A stretch of 64,000 nucleotides of DNA from Methanoregula sp. PtaU1.Bin051 (GCA_002067895.1 MVRE01000006.1:62001-126000), one strand, 5' to 3'; shown: positions 8,870 through 18,764, counted from the first letter of the stretch. The notes: a model not told the origin generated them from the sequence alone. Numbers and translations are program-made.

Positions 8870-9720
8870 TAGTCCTGCCCTCTTTGAATACTCTCATCAT
8901 TCGAATTCTTCATCGGAGGGGTGGTTTCAGGCTGCCAGCGCTTCTGGATCTTTTCCCTGATCTCCTCATTGATCCTCTCAAGGTGAGCGGTCCGTTCACG
9001 GACCTGGCGTTCAAGATCTTCCAGGGTCCGGTGAATTTCTTCATCTGCGATCCTCTGTTTTTTGATATCGAATGCGGAACAGAGAACAAGATTCTGGGAT
9101 GTGAGGATAACCTGAAGCAGGCACCTGCAGGGCGTTTTGTCTCTTGCAACCAGCGACACCTCCAGCCGGCCGGCTGTGCTGCTTTCCTCAGTATCAGTGA
9201 GAAATGCAGGCAATTCGCTCCCGCTTGGCCAGATCACGGAAATGTCCCTGCCAATCAGATCCTCGCGTCTATAGTTAAGCATGCGGGTGCACGTCGTGTT
9301 TATCTCGACAAGTTTTCTCGTTTTCCGGTCGAAACAGAAAAGGCCGTCCTGCGAATTTTCAAACATCTTCTGGATCTTCATTGCTTCGTTTTTAAGCCGG
9401 TTTGCATATGACGATGCAACAACCCCGATTACAATGAAGATGGCGAACCAGACTGTAGCGACGGCTAAGCGCTCTGCATTGGGAGATGAATAGTAATAGA
9501 CAAGCCCGATGAAGATGAGGCCCATGCAAAGGGAATAAAGAACACCATAACGGGGATAAAAATAGATAACAAGGATAATGGGGAGGAGGTAGAAGAACGG
9601 GAAAACCTCGTAAATCCCATGGGAAAGGGAATAAATCGAGGGGAGGATCGCACCGACCGTCGCCGCAACTAGGACGAAGAGCCGGAGTGTCTCATGGTAT
9701 TCGAAGGTGCCTTGCTCCAT
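8869..9720 (-). CDS. Membrane PAS protein lacking a kinase domain
   Basis: This 283-residue protein is a paralogue of the N-terminal part of the following kinase. Both share the four-helix membrane domain ('HGIYEVFPFFYLLPIIL' compared with 'HGITDIYPFLYFLPIIL', then 'GVVASSYA' compared with 'GVVTSSFA'), one PAS domain (about 118-225) and the start of the coiled coil. It then ends in a short polar tail with no H-box or ATPase domain. It is co-transcribed with and translationally coupled to the intact kinase, so it may form mixed dimers with it or act as a dominant modulator. It could also be a degenerate duplicate; the reading frame is clean and the membrane and PAS residues are conserved, which favours function. 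Confidence 0.82.
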   Translation of the reverse strand: MEQGTFEYHETLRLFVLVAATVGAILPSIYSLSHGIYEVFPFFYLLPIILVIYFYPRYGVLYSLCMGLIFIGLVYYYSSPNAERLAVATVWFAIFIVIGVVASSYANRLKNEAMKIQKMFENSQDGLFCFDRKTRKLVEINTTCTRMLNYRREDLIGRDISVIWPSGSELPAFLTDTEESSTAGRLEVSLVARDKTPCRCLLQVILTSQNLVLCSAFDIKKQRIADEEIHRTLEDLERQVRERTAHLERINEEIREKIQKRWQPETTPPMKNSNDESIQRGQD

Positions 9721-9861
9721 TCCTTCACTTCACGGAATGACTTGATCTCATAATAGGAAGTCTGCTCCCCCGGTACTGATTGTATCAGCCGGTTCCTACG
9801 TGCAACTATTACAATTTCAAGATATATGTATTTAGAGTAATAATTTCCTGCTCCATTCCCG
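9721..9861. other. Intergenic promoter region upstream of PAS sensor pair
   Basis: This 141-base gap between mobA and the PAS protein holds an AT-rich block (about 9818-9845, TATATGTATTTAGAGTAATAATTT on the plus strand), which is a plausible TATA region for the leftward sensor pair. A small open frame on the minus strand crosses this gap into the start of the PAS gene, but its composition gives no sign that it is coding. Confidence 0.3.
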
Positions 9862-10482
9862 TCACCTGAGACAATCAGGCTGGTTCTTTTCATCCGTTCT
9901 GCTATTGAATTGTTTCAGTTCTTCCAGCCTGTTGATGTTCGTAAATGTGCCCAGATCGGGATCGTATTTCCGGATCTCCTCAACCGGTACATAGCGCGTG
10001 TTGATGCTCCGGATCATCGGCCTGAGAGAGAACGACTCGTGGCTTTTTAAGTAATCGAGCAGTACGTCCCGCCGGTATACTGCGTGGAGGGGTTCTAACA
10101 TCTCACTGTTCCAGCAGGGTATCGCTGCATCATAGCCGGTAATCGTTGCGAAAAGATATTCGACGACATCAGACCTGATGCAGGGCATATCGCAGGCAGA
10201 AACGAAGAGTACGTCGCCCTTTGCAGCGAGGGTTCCGGCATGCAGGCCTCCGATAGGGCCGATTCCCCTTCGGATATCGGTGATGCACCGGATATCTTCT
10301 ATGCTGGCAAATCTCCTGCACTGTTCCGGGTCACGGGCAACAAGAACAATTTCATCGACAACTCCCCGGAGGGTGTCGACCTGCCGTTCGATGAACGTCT
10401 TTCCCTGGTACGTGAAAAAATATTTTTCCTGCCCGTTTGCCCGTTTCGCCTCTCCCCCGACAAGGATGATTGCCGATCGCAT
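9862..10482 (-). CDS. mobA: Molybdenum cofactor guanylyltransferase
   Basis: This GTP:molybdopterin guanylyltransferase of 206 residues attaches GMP to the molybdenum or tungsten pterin cofactor used, for example, by formate dehydrogenase and formylmethanofuran dehydrogenase. The N-terminus carries the nucleotidyltransferase loop, here 'ILVGGEAKRANGQEKYFF', and the central 'ISGVSACDMP'-type metal motif appears as 'FVSACDMPCI'. The usual 'LAGG..RRMG' loop is slightly altered (Gly-Gly-Glu-Ala-Lys-Arg), but the Lys and Asp that matter are kept. No other cofactor gene is adjacent. Confidence 0.88.
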   Translation of the reverse strand: MRSAIILVGGEAKRANGQEKYFFTYQGKTFIERQVDTLRGVVDEIVLVARDPEQCRRFASIEDIRCITDIRRGIGPIGGLHAGTLAAKGDVLFVSACDMPCIRSDVVEYLFATITGYDAAIPCWNSEMLEPLHAVYRRDVLLDYLKSHESFSLRPMIRSINTRYVPVEEIRKYDPDLGTFTNINRLEELKQFNSRTDEKNQPDCLR

Positions 10483-10589
10483 CAGGTGTCCTGCCTTGTT
10501 ATCTGTATAAATCCTTTACAACCATGAACAGCCTCATGAGATCAGGCATTCTTACACTGCGGGACGATCCCGCGGTACCGGATGGTTAC

Positions 10590-11051
10590 TTAGCGTTGCC
10601 TTCTATGTGTATTTTTATTAACGGTCTTTTGTTCCAGCGCGAGCAGCGTTTCCTTGATCTCGACCGAAGGGGTAAATCCCCCGATGGTTCTGGAGCCGAT
10701 GACACGATGGCAGGGGATCACAATTGGCGTAGGGTTATGGGCCATTGCCTGACCGACAACCCGCGGGGCGGTCCCGACCCTCCGTGCGATCTCGCCATAG
10801 GTTGCGGTTCTCCCGTAGGGTATCCGCTGTACCGTGCGGTAGATTTGGCTGTAAATACCCCCATAATCAAGCGCGATACTATTGAGTACGGAAAGGTCGA
10901 CGTTCTGCCCGCCGCAATATTTCCGTATGAGTTCAGGCACCGGCCCATCAAGACCGGTCGTTGCGAACTGCACACGGTGAACTGTCATGCCGTCCCACCA
11001 TACCCTGACATGCCAGAGGCCGAGCCTGCAGGAACCCCCCCTTATTTCCAT
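10590..11051 (-). CDS. ogt: Methylated-DNA--protein-cysteine methyltransferase
   Basis: This DNA repair protein of 153 residues removes O6-alkyl groups from guanine by suicidal transfer to its own cysteine. The active-site motif 'IPCHRVIG', the preceding helix-turn-helix ('TYGEIARRVG') and the following Gly-rich loop are present. The start is placed at the ATG at 11051, ten bases inside the end of the helicase gene and behind a GAGGTTC site; a longer frame would extend 20 more residues into the helicase. The overlap shows co-expression with the helicase, a reasonable DNA-repair pairing. Confidence 0.93.
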   Translation of the reverse strand: MEIRGGSCRLGLWHVRVWWDGMTVHRVQFATTGLDGPVPELIRKYCGGQNVDLSVLNSIALDYGGIYSQIYRTVQRIPYGRTATYGEIARRVGTAPRVVGQAMAHNPTPIVIPCHRVIGSRTIGGFTPSVEIKETLLALEQKTVNKNTHRRQR

Positions 11052-13048
11052 AAAAGAACCTCTTTTTTGAATCTCTCCGCATTGCAGATAACCATCTCCT
11101 CCAGCATCCATGCGGGAAGCGCGCTTCGCACCTGTTTTTCGAGAAAACGCCGTTCCCCTAATACCAGGATCCCGCGGTCGTCGGGTGTTCGCAGGACACG
11201 CCCGAGTGCCTGAAGGGCGCGGTTGATGGCCGGGAGAGTGTAGGACAAAAATTCCCCGTCACCGGGAAATTTCCGGCTGAAATATTCGATGACCATTTTT
11301 CTCACCCGGGTAAAAGGTGCGAGCGGGAGTCCGACAACCATCGCTCCCGAGAGCATCTCGCCCCGGTAATCGAGCCCTTCGCTCCACTTGCCGCCACAGA
11401 CGGCGAAGAGGACGCCGGCTTTGTTCTGCTCCGGTAATGCGAGGAAGTCCATAAGAGCAGCTCCCGCATCCGCGGCAACCCGGGGTTCGATAAAGACCTG
11501 CTTGCCCTTGATCTTCTGCGAGCAGAGTGCTGCATATTGTTCAAGGATCTGGTAGCTGGGGAAGTAGATGGCACAGTTTCCCGAAACCGATGCGAACGAG
11601 AGGATGTAGTCTGTAATGCGGGCGGTATTCTGCCGGTCCTGCCGCATCGAGTACGCGGTCGTGATGTCATCCGCTGCGAGCAGGAGCCGGTTCTTTCTGG
11701 GAAATGTGCCGGTCAGTGTTAAGGTTGCGACATGTGCATCTCCGAAAAAGTAGCGGGAGAAACTTTCGACCGGTGAGAGCGTGCCCGAAATGAGGAGGGT
11801 TCCGGCATGCAAGCTGCAGATTTCCGTGAGTGCAGGGCCGGGGTCGATGCTCCTGACTTCGAGCATGACCCCCTCCTCCTGCCTGCGGTACACGGTCAGG
11901 AACGCGGGATCGGTCACGGAACCATTGAGCCGGAACAGGAATGTTGTCAAGCGTTCGGTTGCGGTCTCGTGGTACTCTCCGGCCTTGGTGTTCTTTTCCC
12001 GGATGACATCCGTGAGGCTGAAGAGGTCGTCAACAATCTCATCCATGCGGTTGTACAGCGATCCTCTGACGATCATCCGGTCGAAGATTGTGGGATCAAA
12101 CCAGTCCTCAGGTTCTGCCGAATTTTTCAGCCCGGTAATGAAATCCGTGATCCGGGGGAGGATCCCCGCGATTGCATCGGCGCTCCTGCTCCGCCGGCGC
12201 AGGGCGAGCAGTTCCCGGGACACCTGCTCGACATCCCGTTCACTGAACGAAACGCTCTCGATCGACTGGATCGTCTCGCCGCAGTTATGGGCCTCGTCGA
12301 TCAGGAGCAGGGCATCCTGCGGCTCGATCCCGAGCGAGAGGTAGAGCTGCTCCCGTATTGCGCGGTCGAAGATGTGGTGGTAGTTGAGGATGATGAGGTC
12401 TGCGTTGCGGGCCGCCACAAGCATCAGTTCGTACGGGCAAAGATCCTCGCTGAACCCGCCGAGGTCTTTCGGGGGCACGCTCCCGTCAACAATGCGATCG
12501 GATTTCGACCGTAGCGGGGGTGACGGCACCATCCGCAGCTGGCCGTTCTCAGCTGTAACAAACATCCTGCTGAGGATAAAGTGCGGGCAGATGAGGGGAT
12601 GTTCCTTGTCCATCCGCCGGATCTGCTGGCGGATGAACGGATCTTTTGCCGGGATGAGCGAGCCCTTCTCCGCCCGGTCCCGCATCAGGGATGAGGAATA
12701 CGTCCTGACCCCTTCGCACCTGCGGTACACGTCCCCTCCGCCGGGCAGGGGACACATTCCCCGTTTGCCCATGAGGTAGGAGACTTTTAAGCCCGGCTGC
12801 TTTTTCCGGATCAGGGCAGCCTCGCGCAGAAACGTCTCAAGCTGGCTCTTCGTCCTGACCGCAATCAGCACCTTCCGGCTCCCTCTCTCCGCGAGCAGGG
12901 ATGCGATCACGCTCGACTTGCCGCTGCCGGTCGGGGCGTCGATCATGCCGATGCCTCCATCCCGTGCTATCGTTGCCGCAAATGCAAGCATCTCCTGTTG
13001 CTGCGGCCGGTACTGCCCGTACGGGAAGTAGGCATCGAAAGAGTTCAT
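11042..13048 (-). CDS. XPD/DinG-family ATP-dependent DNA helicase
   Basis: This superfamily 2 helicase has 668 residues. Walker A is 'DAPTGSGKSS' (about 35-44) and the DEAH box is 'LLIDEAHNCG' (about 254). Four spaced cysteines between them ('RGMCPLPGG', 'RRCEGV', 'LICPHF', 'DLCPYEL') fit the 4Fe-4S cluster of the XPD/FancJ/DinG group. The C-terminal motif VI region is 'QALGRVLRTPDDRG'. It should unwind DNA 5'-3' in repair. An ATG at 13048 is preferred over a TTG at 13084, because the homologous N-terminus begins near 'FPYGQYRPQQQEM'. It is divergent from purB and overlaps the alkyltransferase gene. Confidence 0.9.
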   Translation of the reverse strand: MNSFDAYFPYGQYRPQQQEMLAFAATIARDGGIGMIDAPTGSGKSSVIASLLAERGSRKVLIAVRTKSQLETFLREAALIRKKQPGLKVSYLMGKRGMCPLPGGGDVYRRCEGVRTYSSSLMRDRAEKGSLIPAKDPFIRQQIRRMDKEHPLICPHFILSRMFVTAENGQLRMVPSPPLRSKSDRIVDGSVPPKDLGGFSEDLCPYELMLVAARNADLIILNYHHIFDRAIREQLYLSLGIEPQDALLLIDEAHNCGETIQSIESVSFSERDVEQVSRELLALRRRSRSADAIAGILPRITDFITGLKNSAEPEDWFDPTIFDRMIVRGSLYNRMDEIVDDLFSLTDVIREKNTKAGEYHETATERLTTFLFRLNGSVTDPAFLTVYRRQEEGVMLEVRSIDPGPALTEICSLHAGTLLISGTLSPVESFSRYFFGDAHVATLTLTGTFPRKNRLLLAADDITTAYSMRQDRQNTARITDYILSFASVSGNCAIYFPSYQILEQYAALCSQKIKGKQVFIEPRVAADAGAALMDFLALPEQNKAGVLFAVCGGKWSEGLDYRGEMLSGAMVVGLPLAPFTRVRKMVIEYFSRKFPGDGEFLSYTLPAINRALQALGRVLRTPDDRGILVLGERRFLEKQVRSALPAWMLEEMVICNAERFKKEVLLWK

Positions 13049-13178
13049 TGCACAACTGTTCGTCCTGAATGGTATTATTGGCAATGGAATGGGGTGCGAA
13101 AATGAAGCGACGGTGAACTGGCGGGGCGGCCGGTTGATCGATGCACTCTTGAATCAGGAAAGATACAGATATCTGTAC

Positions 13179-14519
13179 ATGCCAGTCCATCCCATCGAGG
13201 AACGTTACGGCACCGACCAGATGCGTGCCGTCTGGAGCGAGCAGAACCGGTTCTCCTGTATCGTCGCAGCAGAAGTCGCCCTTGCCCGCGCCGAGGCAGC
13301 GCACGGGATGATCCCGCAGGCCGATGCCGACATGATCGCAGCGCACGCAAAAAGGGCATCGCTTGAGCGGGCCAAGGCAATCGAGGCCGAGATCAACCAT
13401 GACATGATGGCAATCGTGCGCGCGGTAAGCGAAGTCTGCGGGGATGCAGGCCGCTGGGTGCATTACGGTGCAACAAGCAACGATATCCTCGATACCGCAA
13501 CCGGTCTCCAGATCCGGCAGGCCCTCGACCTTATCGACGAGAAGCTGCGCATGCTCCTTGCTGCACTGCTGGATCGGGCGGCCGATACAAAGACGATGGT
13601 TTGCGTGGGGAGAACTCATGGGCAGCACGGGGTGCCAACGACCTATGGGCTGCGGTTTGCCATCTGGGCATCCGAGGTCGGACGGCATATCGAACGCCTG
13701 TCCCAGCTACGCCCCCGTGTTCAGGTCGGGCAGATGACCGGCGCGGTCGGGACGCAGGCCGCGCTCGGGCCGAAGGGGATGGAGATCCAGGCATCGATGA
13801 TGGAGTTCCTTAATCTCGGATCGGTCGATGTCTCGAACCAGGTGATCTCCCGGGACCGGTATGCCGAATATTTCATGTTCCTCGCTGGCGTGGCAACCAC
13901 GCTCGACAAGATCGGGATCGAGCTGCGGACCCTTCAGCGTACCGAGATCGGGGAAGTCGAGGAAGCGTTTGGGGCAAAACAGGTGGGGTCATCTACGATG
14001 CCACACAAGCGGAACCCGATCAAAAGCGAGCAGGTCTGCGGTCTTGCCCGCATTGTCCGTTCTGCAGTCGAACCCGCGCTTGCCAACAACACACTATGGG
14101 ATGAAAGGGACCTGACAAACTCCTCCGCTGAGCGTATCCTGTTTCCCGAATCATCAATCCTTACCGATCATTGTCTAAGGTTGATGACACTCGTTATCCG
14201 GGGGCTTACCATCAACCGTGCCGCAGTCCGCCGTAACCTGAACGTCCTGCATGGGATCAACATGGCCGAATCGGTCATGATCGAGCTTACGAGGAAAGGG
14301 ATGAACCGACAGGATGCGCATGAGCATGTCAGGGTGGCAAGCATGCAGGCGCTCGCAGAAGAACGCCCGCTTGCCGAAGTACTCGCTTCTGATCCGGCCG
14401 TGATCCGTTTCTGCTCAAGGCAGGATCTTGAAAAGCTCCTTGCCCCGGACAGCTATATCGGTACTTCGGTCCGGCAGGTCGAGCGGGTCATCGAAAGACT
14501 TGCACCGATGCGTCGTTGA
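13179..14519 (+). CDS. purB: Adenylosuccinate lyase
   Basis: This enzyme of the fumarase/aspartase superfamily cleaves SAICAR and adenylosuccinate in purine synthesis. The signature 'GSSTMPHKRNPIKSE' is intact, as are the N-terminal 'HPIEERYGTDQMRAVWSEQNRF' and the 'HYGATSNDILDT' region that holds the catalytic His. The ATG at 13179 gives a 446-residue protein of usual length; an upstream frame from 13089 would add 30 residues without family resemblance. A T-rich stretch follows the stop codon. Confidence 0.95.
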   Translation: MPVHPIEERYGTDQMRAVWSEQNRFSCIVAAEVALARAEAAHGMIPQADADMIAAHAKRASLERAKAIEAEINHDMMAIVRAVSEVCGDAGRWVHYGATSNDILDTATGLQIRQALDLIDEKLRMLLAALLDRAADTKTMVCVGRTHGQHGVPTTYGLRFAIWASEVGRHIERLSQLRPRVQVGQMTGAVGTQAALGPKGMEIQASMMEFLNLGSVDVSNQVISRDRYAEYFMFLAGVATTLDKIGIELRTLQRTEIGEVEEAFGAKQVGSSTMPHKRNPIKSEQVCGLARIVRSAVEPALANNTLWDERDLTNSSAERILFPESSILTDHCLRLMTLVIRGLTINRAAVRRNLNVLHGINMAESVMIELTRKGMNRQDAHEHVRVASMQALAEERPLAEVLASDPAVIRFCSRQDLEKLLAPDSYIGTSVRQVERVIERLAPMRR

Positions 14520-14530
14520 CCCCCCCCTAT

Positions 14531-14542
14531 TTGTTCTTTTTT
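14531..14542 (+). terminator. Oligo-T terminator after purB
   Basis: A run of six T preceded by other T-rich bases lies 12-25 bases after the purB stop, with no hairpin, as is usual for archaeal intrinsic termination. The rest of the 14520-14753 gap shows no gene. Confidence 0.4.
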
Positions 14543-14753
14543 GCGGACCTGGATTTTTGCGCCCGTTAAATCCTATAGGTCTTTGTTTTTCAATCGATGG
14601 AAATAAGAGGTCAACTGGCATACCTTAGAGTTGCCTTTCTGATATATTCCTGTTGTAGCAATTTTTGCAACGGCCTCAAATCGGCAGAACGGAACCGTCG
14701 CAAGAATGTAAATGACGGACTATGACAACGGATTTGTTAAAAAATGATCAGAA

Positions 14754-17700
14754 TTACAGCCGTCCAATCCTCCGGTACCAGATGAGTGTTTCGGTACAGG
14801 CAACAGTCAGAACCAGAAGTGCTGCAACTGTTACAATATGTGACAGGATATAATCAGCAATCTGATCCATGGTTCCTGACAGGGATTGTCCTTCGGAAAG
14901 TGGAATGATTGCCTCTTCCTGGTCCGGTGGAGGTGCAAATGGCGGTGCAGGCCCCTGAACTTCTTCGGGGGGAGCTTTCATCTCCCCTCCCTGTTGCTGT
15001 TGCGATGCGCTTTCACTCTGGGAACTTTTACCTGTGAACGTGTTGGTGCTTACGCCACCGCTTGTGCCACCAACGCCACCATACTGAGCGCCCTGATATC
15101 CCCCAGTCGTACCCCCGGAAGGAGCAGCTGCGACTGAGATAACCCCGAAGATCGAACAGCCGTGTGGAGATATTACCTTGAAATAACACATACGGGGGTT
15201 TCCTTCGGTGAAGAGGTAAATCGTTTCCAGAGGCTCTACCATGGTACCGCCATCCGAGTAACGCATCACCCTGATTGCATCCAATCCCCCGTTAGCAAGA
15301 ACCCATTCTTCGCTGACGCTCATATTCAGAACAACAGGTTCATCAGATGCGGAGAGGTTGCCGTTGACAAGCGCAGACCCCTTGATTTCCATCGAATAGG
15401 CAACAGCGTTGACATTCATACCGGTTCCGGCAACCAGCTGGAATGCATTGTTTACAGTCGAATTCACCCCTTCCACAATCTTTACCTCAAGCGGTGCTTC
15501 CACGAATTTGTTCAGGGACAGTTCGATCGAGGTCGTGACATTCCCAACGCCACCCGCGGTCTGGCTGAGCTGCGTGATAACCGGCGCGGCTTTAAGGACA
15601 ACTTCGGTGATATTTTCGACAACAAGGTCACCTGCAGCATTGGTCGTTACATTCCCCTTGATTGTCATGTTTGCCCAGCCATTCTTGGGTTTGTCCAGGA
15701 TAATTTCTGTCGTAGTGTTGGTCAGCGTACCGTTGCCAGAGGTAAATGCCGTCGTATTGAATGCGATCTTCTGGTTGCCGTCAGTCTGGGTGACGGTTGT
15801 ACCGTTGAACATCACCGGGATTGCCTCTTTTTTGGCAATCACAGATATATCGTGCTTTGTCTGATTACTGATGCCATTGAAATCCGTTGCGGTAAGGACG
15901 ACGGTGTATACCTTTGAAGCAACATACGTATGCGTAGTGAGAGCGCTGGCTGATGCAGAGCTCGTATTGCCATCGCCAAAGTTCCACTGGAACGACTGGA
16001 TACTGGTATTGCTTTTCTGTACACTCGCGGATGCATCGAACGAGAATAAATCGCCGATCTGTCCCTCAAAGGGATCCCAGGTGAATACCACAACAGGGCC
16101 GGGGAATGTTCGCGTAGCGGTCTTCAGGGGATTGGTAAACCACGGAGAAAAGGCCACATTGTCACTGACGGGTCTGGCCGTTCCTGTAGGGTTCTTGGCC
16201 GAGTTGGGCCCGCTCGCAGTTCCCCACCAGTTGTTGCGGGCATCAATGGCGCCTTTTGTAGGCGTCTTGACAACCTTGACACTATAATTACCACTGGCAT
16301 TAATCTCATTATTTTTTAAGACGATATTGGCCAGAAATGCGTAATTTTTCAATACGGGATTATGATAGTTCTCGTCAAGATCGACCTGTACACTGTCCCA
16401 GATGTTGAATCCGCCGGTTCCAAGACCGTTATTCCTGATAGTGTTGTTTGTTATTGAGATGTTCCGGTTTATTGGCCCGATATAGATCCCGTTCTTCTCA
16501 TTACCCATGATCTCGTTGTTGTCGATATCAACGTACTCCGAGCCCCAGGAATATGGGTTTTCCTTATCAGACCCGACATGGATCAGGACAATCCCATTTC
16601 CGTATTTCAGGTTGGTTTTTTCCGATGGACTATACCACCCGTTGTTGTTGATGGTATTATTAGTAATGCGGAAGTGGTCGGCAGCTGCCGGCCCCCCCTG
16701 AACACCGCCGGCGAGTTCAATACCAGAACGATGATTACCGGTGATTTCATTGCTGTCTATTACGGAACCCTTGTATTTTCCGATAAGGCCTGTACCGGAG
16801 CTGTTAACCGAACCAAGAAGCAGGATACCGCAGCCGTCACCTTTTGCATCGAAGATCTTATTCCATGCTATAGTAAGGTTCTGGGCCAGATTGGATGACG
16901 GACCATACAGCGCAATCCCCATGCGGCCTTTCGAGCCATCCTGAGATCCAGGATTTTTTGCATTCGTATTCGGACCAATCACGTTGTTCTGGATCCGGAC
17001 ATTTGTGTAATTGTTCGACTGGTTGCTCAGGCCAATCAGGTTTGTTAATGGATACGGTACACCAGTATGCGTAATCTGGGCGGTATGGGCAATAATGAAC
17101 CCATCAAGGACCACGTTACTGGCGGTTATATTCACGACTTCCTGGTTCACATCACCTGACGATGGTTGTATGATACTCTCTCTCGTAGCATCGTAAGCAT
17201 ACTCGTCTGGTATTGAATATCCTTTCTTGCTGATGCCGGTAGTAGCTCCGAGCAGAGTTATCGGCTTGTTGATAATAACGCGCTCGTCATATATTCCGGG
17301 AAATACCCTGATAATATCCCCGGGCCATGCCGTGTTGATCGCTTTCTGGATTGTCGTGAAGTTCTCCTGGCTCACGGTATGCGTCGCACCGGATCCTGTT
17401 GCGAGACCCTGCGTCGTCGTCTTCGATGCACTCGTATACCAAGGTGCAAACTCGACATAGTCGCTGACAATGTTGCCCGACCCGGAAGGATTTGAAATGA
17501 TATTGAGAGGACCCGATGATGCACCCCACCAGTTGAGGCGGGCATCGATCGGGCCGTTCAACGGGGTCCTGTTGACCCGGATACCATATGCCCCATTTCC
17601 GCTGATCGTGTTTTCATTGATGACAATATTGTTGAGGTAATCATAGATCTTGAGACTGGACAGCGGGTAGTGCTGGTATGTCTCAGGAAGATCGATACTG

Positions 17701-18764
17701 ATACCGTCCCATTTACTGTACCCCCCGGTGCCAAGCCCGTTATTCTGGATTATGTTCCCCGTGATTTTTACGTCGCGTGTGATAGGGCCGATATAGATCC
17801 CGTTCTTCTCGTTGCCGGTAAATTCATTGTTCTCTATATCGATGTATCGGGATGCCCATGGCAACATGTCATTTACCTGATCGGTCATCCGGATAAGTAC
17901 GATCCCGTTGCCCCACTTGATATCGTCCTTGTCAACTGTGCTGTTCCAGCCATTGTTACTGATGATGTTGTTGGTGATCCTGATGTGATCTGCAGCATCA
18001 GGTCCCCCCTGGACTCCGCCGGAGAAATCGATGCCGGACCGGTGGTTGCCCGTGATCTCGTTATTGTCAATAACTGCACCTTTGAACTGGTTCTGGAGTG
18101 ATAGAGCGGAAGTGTTTTTCGCTCCGATCATAAGAATGCCGCAGCCGTCCCCTTTTGCATCGAAGATCTTGTTGTTCCGTATCTGCAGGTTGTAGACCTT
18201 ATTCTCACCGGTTCCCGGCGACCATTTCGATACGGTGATCCCCATTCGTCCGGCATTGCCATTCTGGTTGGTCAGGTTTGTGTTGGGGCCGATGACGTTG
18301 TTCTGGATTTTAACATTGTTCAGGTTTCCACCAGCAGTCATCCTGATAAGCTCGGTTGGGGCATACTGGGGATATGACCCTGCATCAGTCATGGCTACAA
18401 TAAAACCATCAAACGTCACATCGCTTTTTTCGATGGCAACAACTGGTGAATTTTGGGTTAAATTCGGGGCGATGATGCTCTGGGTCGTGTTGTCATAGAC
18501 ATAATTGCCCGGCACCGGAAAACCTTTCTTGCTTATACCGGCTGTGGCACCGTTGAGGGTGATTGCTTTATTGATGGTGATACGTTCGTTATACCAGCCG
18601 GGGGCAACATTTATTGTATCCCCCGCAACTGCCGCGTCGATTGCCGCCTGTATAGTGGTATAGGTCTGACCTTCACCGACATTCAGTGTTGTTGCTGCTG
18701 TAACGGGAGGGATCCCTGAAAGAAGGAAAGCTAAGACAACAACCCCGATCCATATTTTATTCAT
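14754..18764 (-). CDS. Giant cell-surface protein: duplicated beta-helix, PKD and C-terminal anchor
   Basis: The 1336-residue protein begins with a signal peptide (1-23). It contains two homologous parallel beta-helix units (about 28-445 and 462-885), each opening with 'TTIQAAIDAA..GDTI.V.PG.Y.ER..INK' and rich in 'NxITGNHRSGI' and 'GNEKNGIYIGP' turns, like NosD or pectate-lyase-type repeats. A PKD domain (about 888-978, 'WNFGDGNTSSASA') and a PGF-pre-PGF-like domain (about 980-1210) follow, then a Gly/Gln/Pro-rich linker and a final transmembrane helix (about 1305-1325) with a basic tail. It is probably an abundant glycosylated surface or adhesion protein. It has no obvious PGF-CTERM motif, so anchoring seems to be by the helix itself. 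Confidence 0.9.
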   Translation of the reverse strand: MNKIWIGVVVLAFLLSGIPPVTAATTLNVGEGQTYTTIQAAIDAAVAGDTINVAPGWYNERITINKAITLNGATAGISKKGFPVPGNYVYDNTTQSIIAPNLTQNSPVVAIEKSDVTFDGFIVAMTDAGSYPQYAPTELIRMTAGGNLNNVKIQNNVIGPNTNLTNQNGNAGRMGITVSKWSPGTGENKVYNLQIRNNKIFDAKGDGCGILMIGAKNTSALSLQNQFKGAVIDNNEITGNHRSGIDFSGGVQGGPDAADHIRITNNIISNNGWNSTVDKDDIKWGNGIVLIRMTDQVNDMLPWASRYIDIENNEFTGNEKNGIYIGPITRDVKITGNIIQNNGLGTGGYSKWDGISIDLPETYQHYPLSSLKIYDYLNNIVINENTISGNGAYGIRVNRTPLNGPIDARLNWWGASSGPLNIISNPSGSGNIVSDYVEFAPWYTSASKTTTQGLATGSGATHTVSQENFTTIQKAINTAWPGDIIRVFPGIYDERVIINKPITLLGATTGISKKGYSIPDEYAYDATRESIIQPSSGDVNQEVVNITASNVVLDGFIIAHTAQITHTGVPYPLTNLIGLSNQSNNYTNVRIQNNVIGPNTNAKNPGSQDGSKGRMGIALYGPSSNLAQNLTIAWNKIFDAKGDGCGILLLGSVNSSGTGLIGKYKGSVIDSNEITGNHRSGIELAGGVQGGPAAADHFRITNNTINNNGWYSPSEKTNLKYGNGIVLIHVGSDKENPYSWGSEYVDIDNNEIMGNEKNGIYIGPINRNISITNNTIRNNGLGTGGFNIWDSVQVDLDENYHNPVLKNYAFLANIVLKNNEINASGNYSVKVVKTPTKGAIDARNNWWGTASGPNSAKNPTGTARPVSDNVAFSPWFTNPLKTATRTFPGPVVVFTWDPFEGQIGDLFSFDASASVQKSNTSIQSFQWNFGDGNTSSASASALTTHTYVASKVYTVVLTATDFNGISNQTKHDISVIAKKEAIPVMFNGTTVTQTDGNQKIAFNTTAFTSGNGTLTNTTTEIILDKPKNGWANMTIKGNVTTNAAGDLVVENITEVVLKAAPVITQLSQTAGGVGNVTTSIELSLNKFVEAPLEVKIVEGVNSTVNNAFQLVAGTGMNVNAVAYSMEIKGSALVNGNLSASDEPVVLNMSVSEEWVLANGGLDAIRVMRYSDGGTMVEPLETIYLFTEGNPRMCYFKVISPHGCSIFGVISVAAAPSGGTTGGYQGAQYGGVGGTSGGVSTNTFTGKSSQSESASQQQQGGEMKAPPEEVQGPAPPFAPPPDQEEAIIPLSEGQSLSGTMDQIADYILSHIVTVAALLVLTVACTETLIWYRRIGRL

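Noticed and set aside
9669-9893. Small minus-strand frame between mobA and the PAS protein
   Set aside because: It overlaps the start of the PAS gene and the end of mobA, has no ribosome-binding site and no protein-like pattern.
15162-15917. Plus-strand frame of 251 codons within the surface-protein gene
   Set aside because: It lies inside the C-terminal part of the surface protein and is a by-product of that gene's third-position composition.
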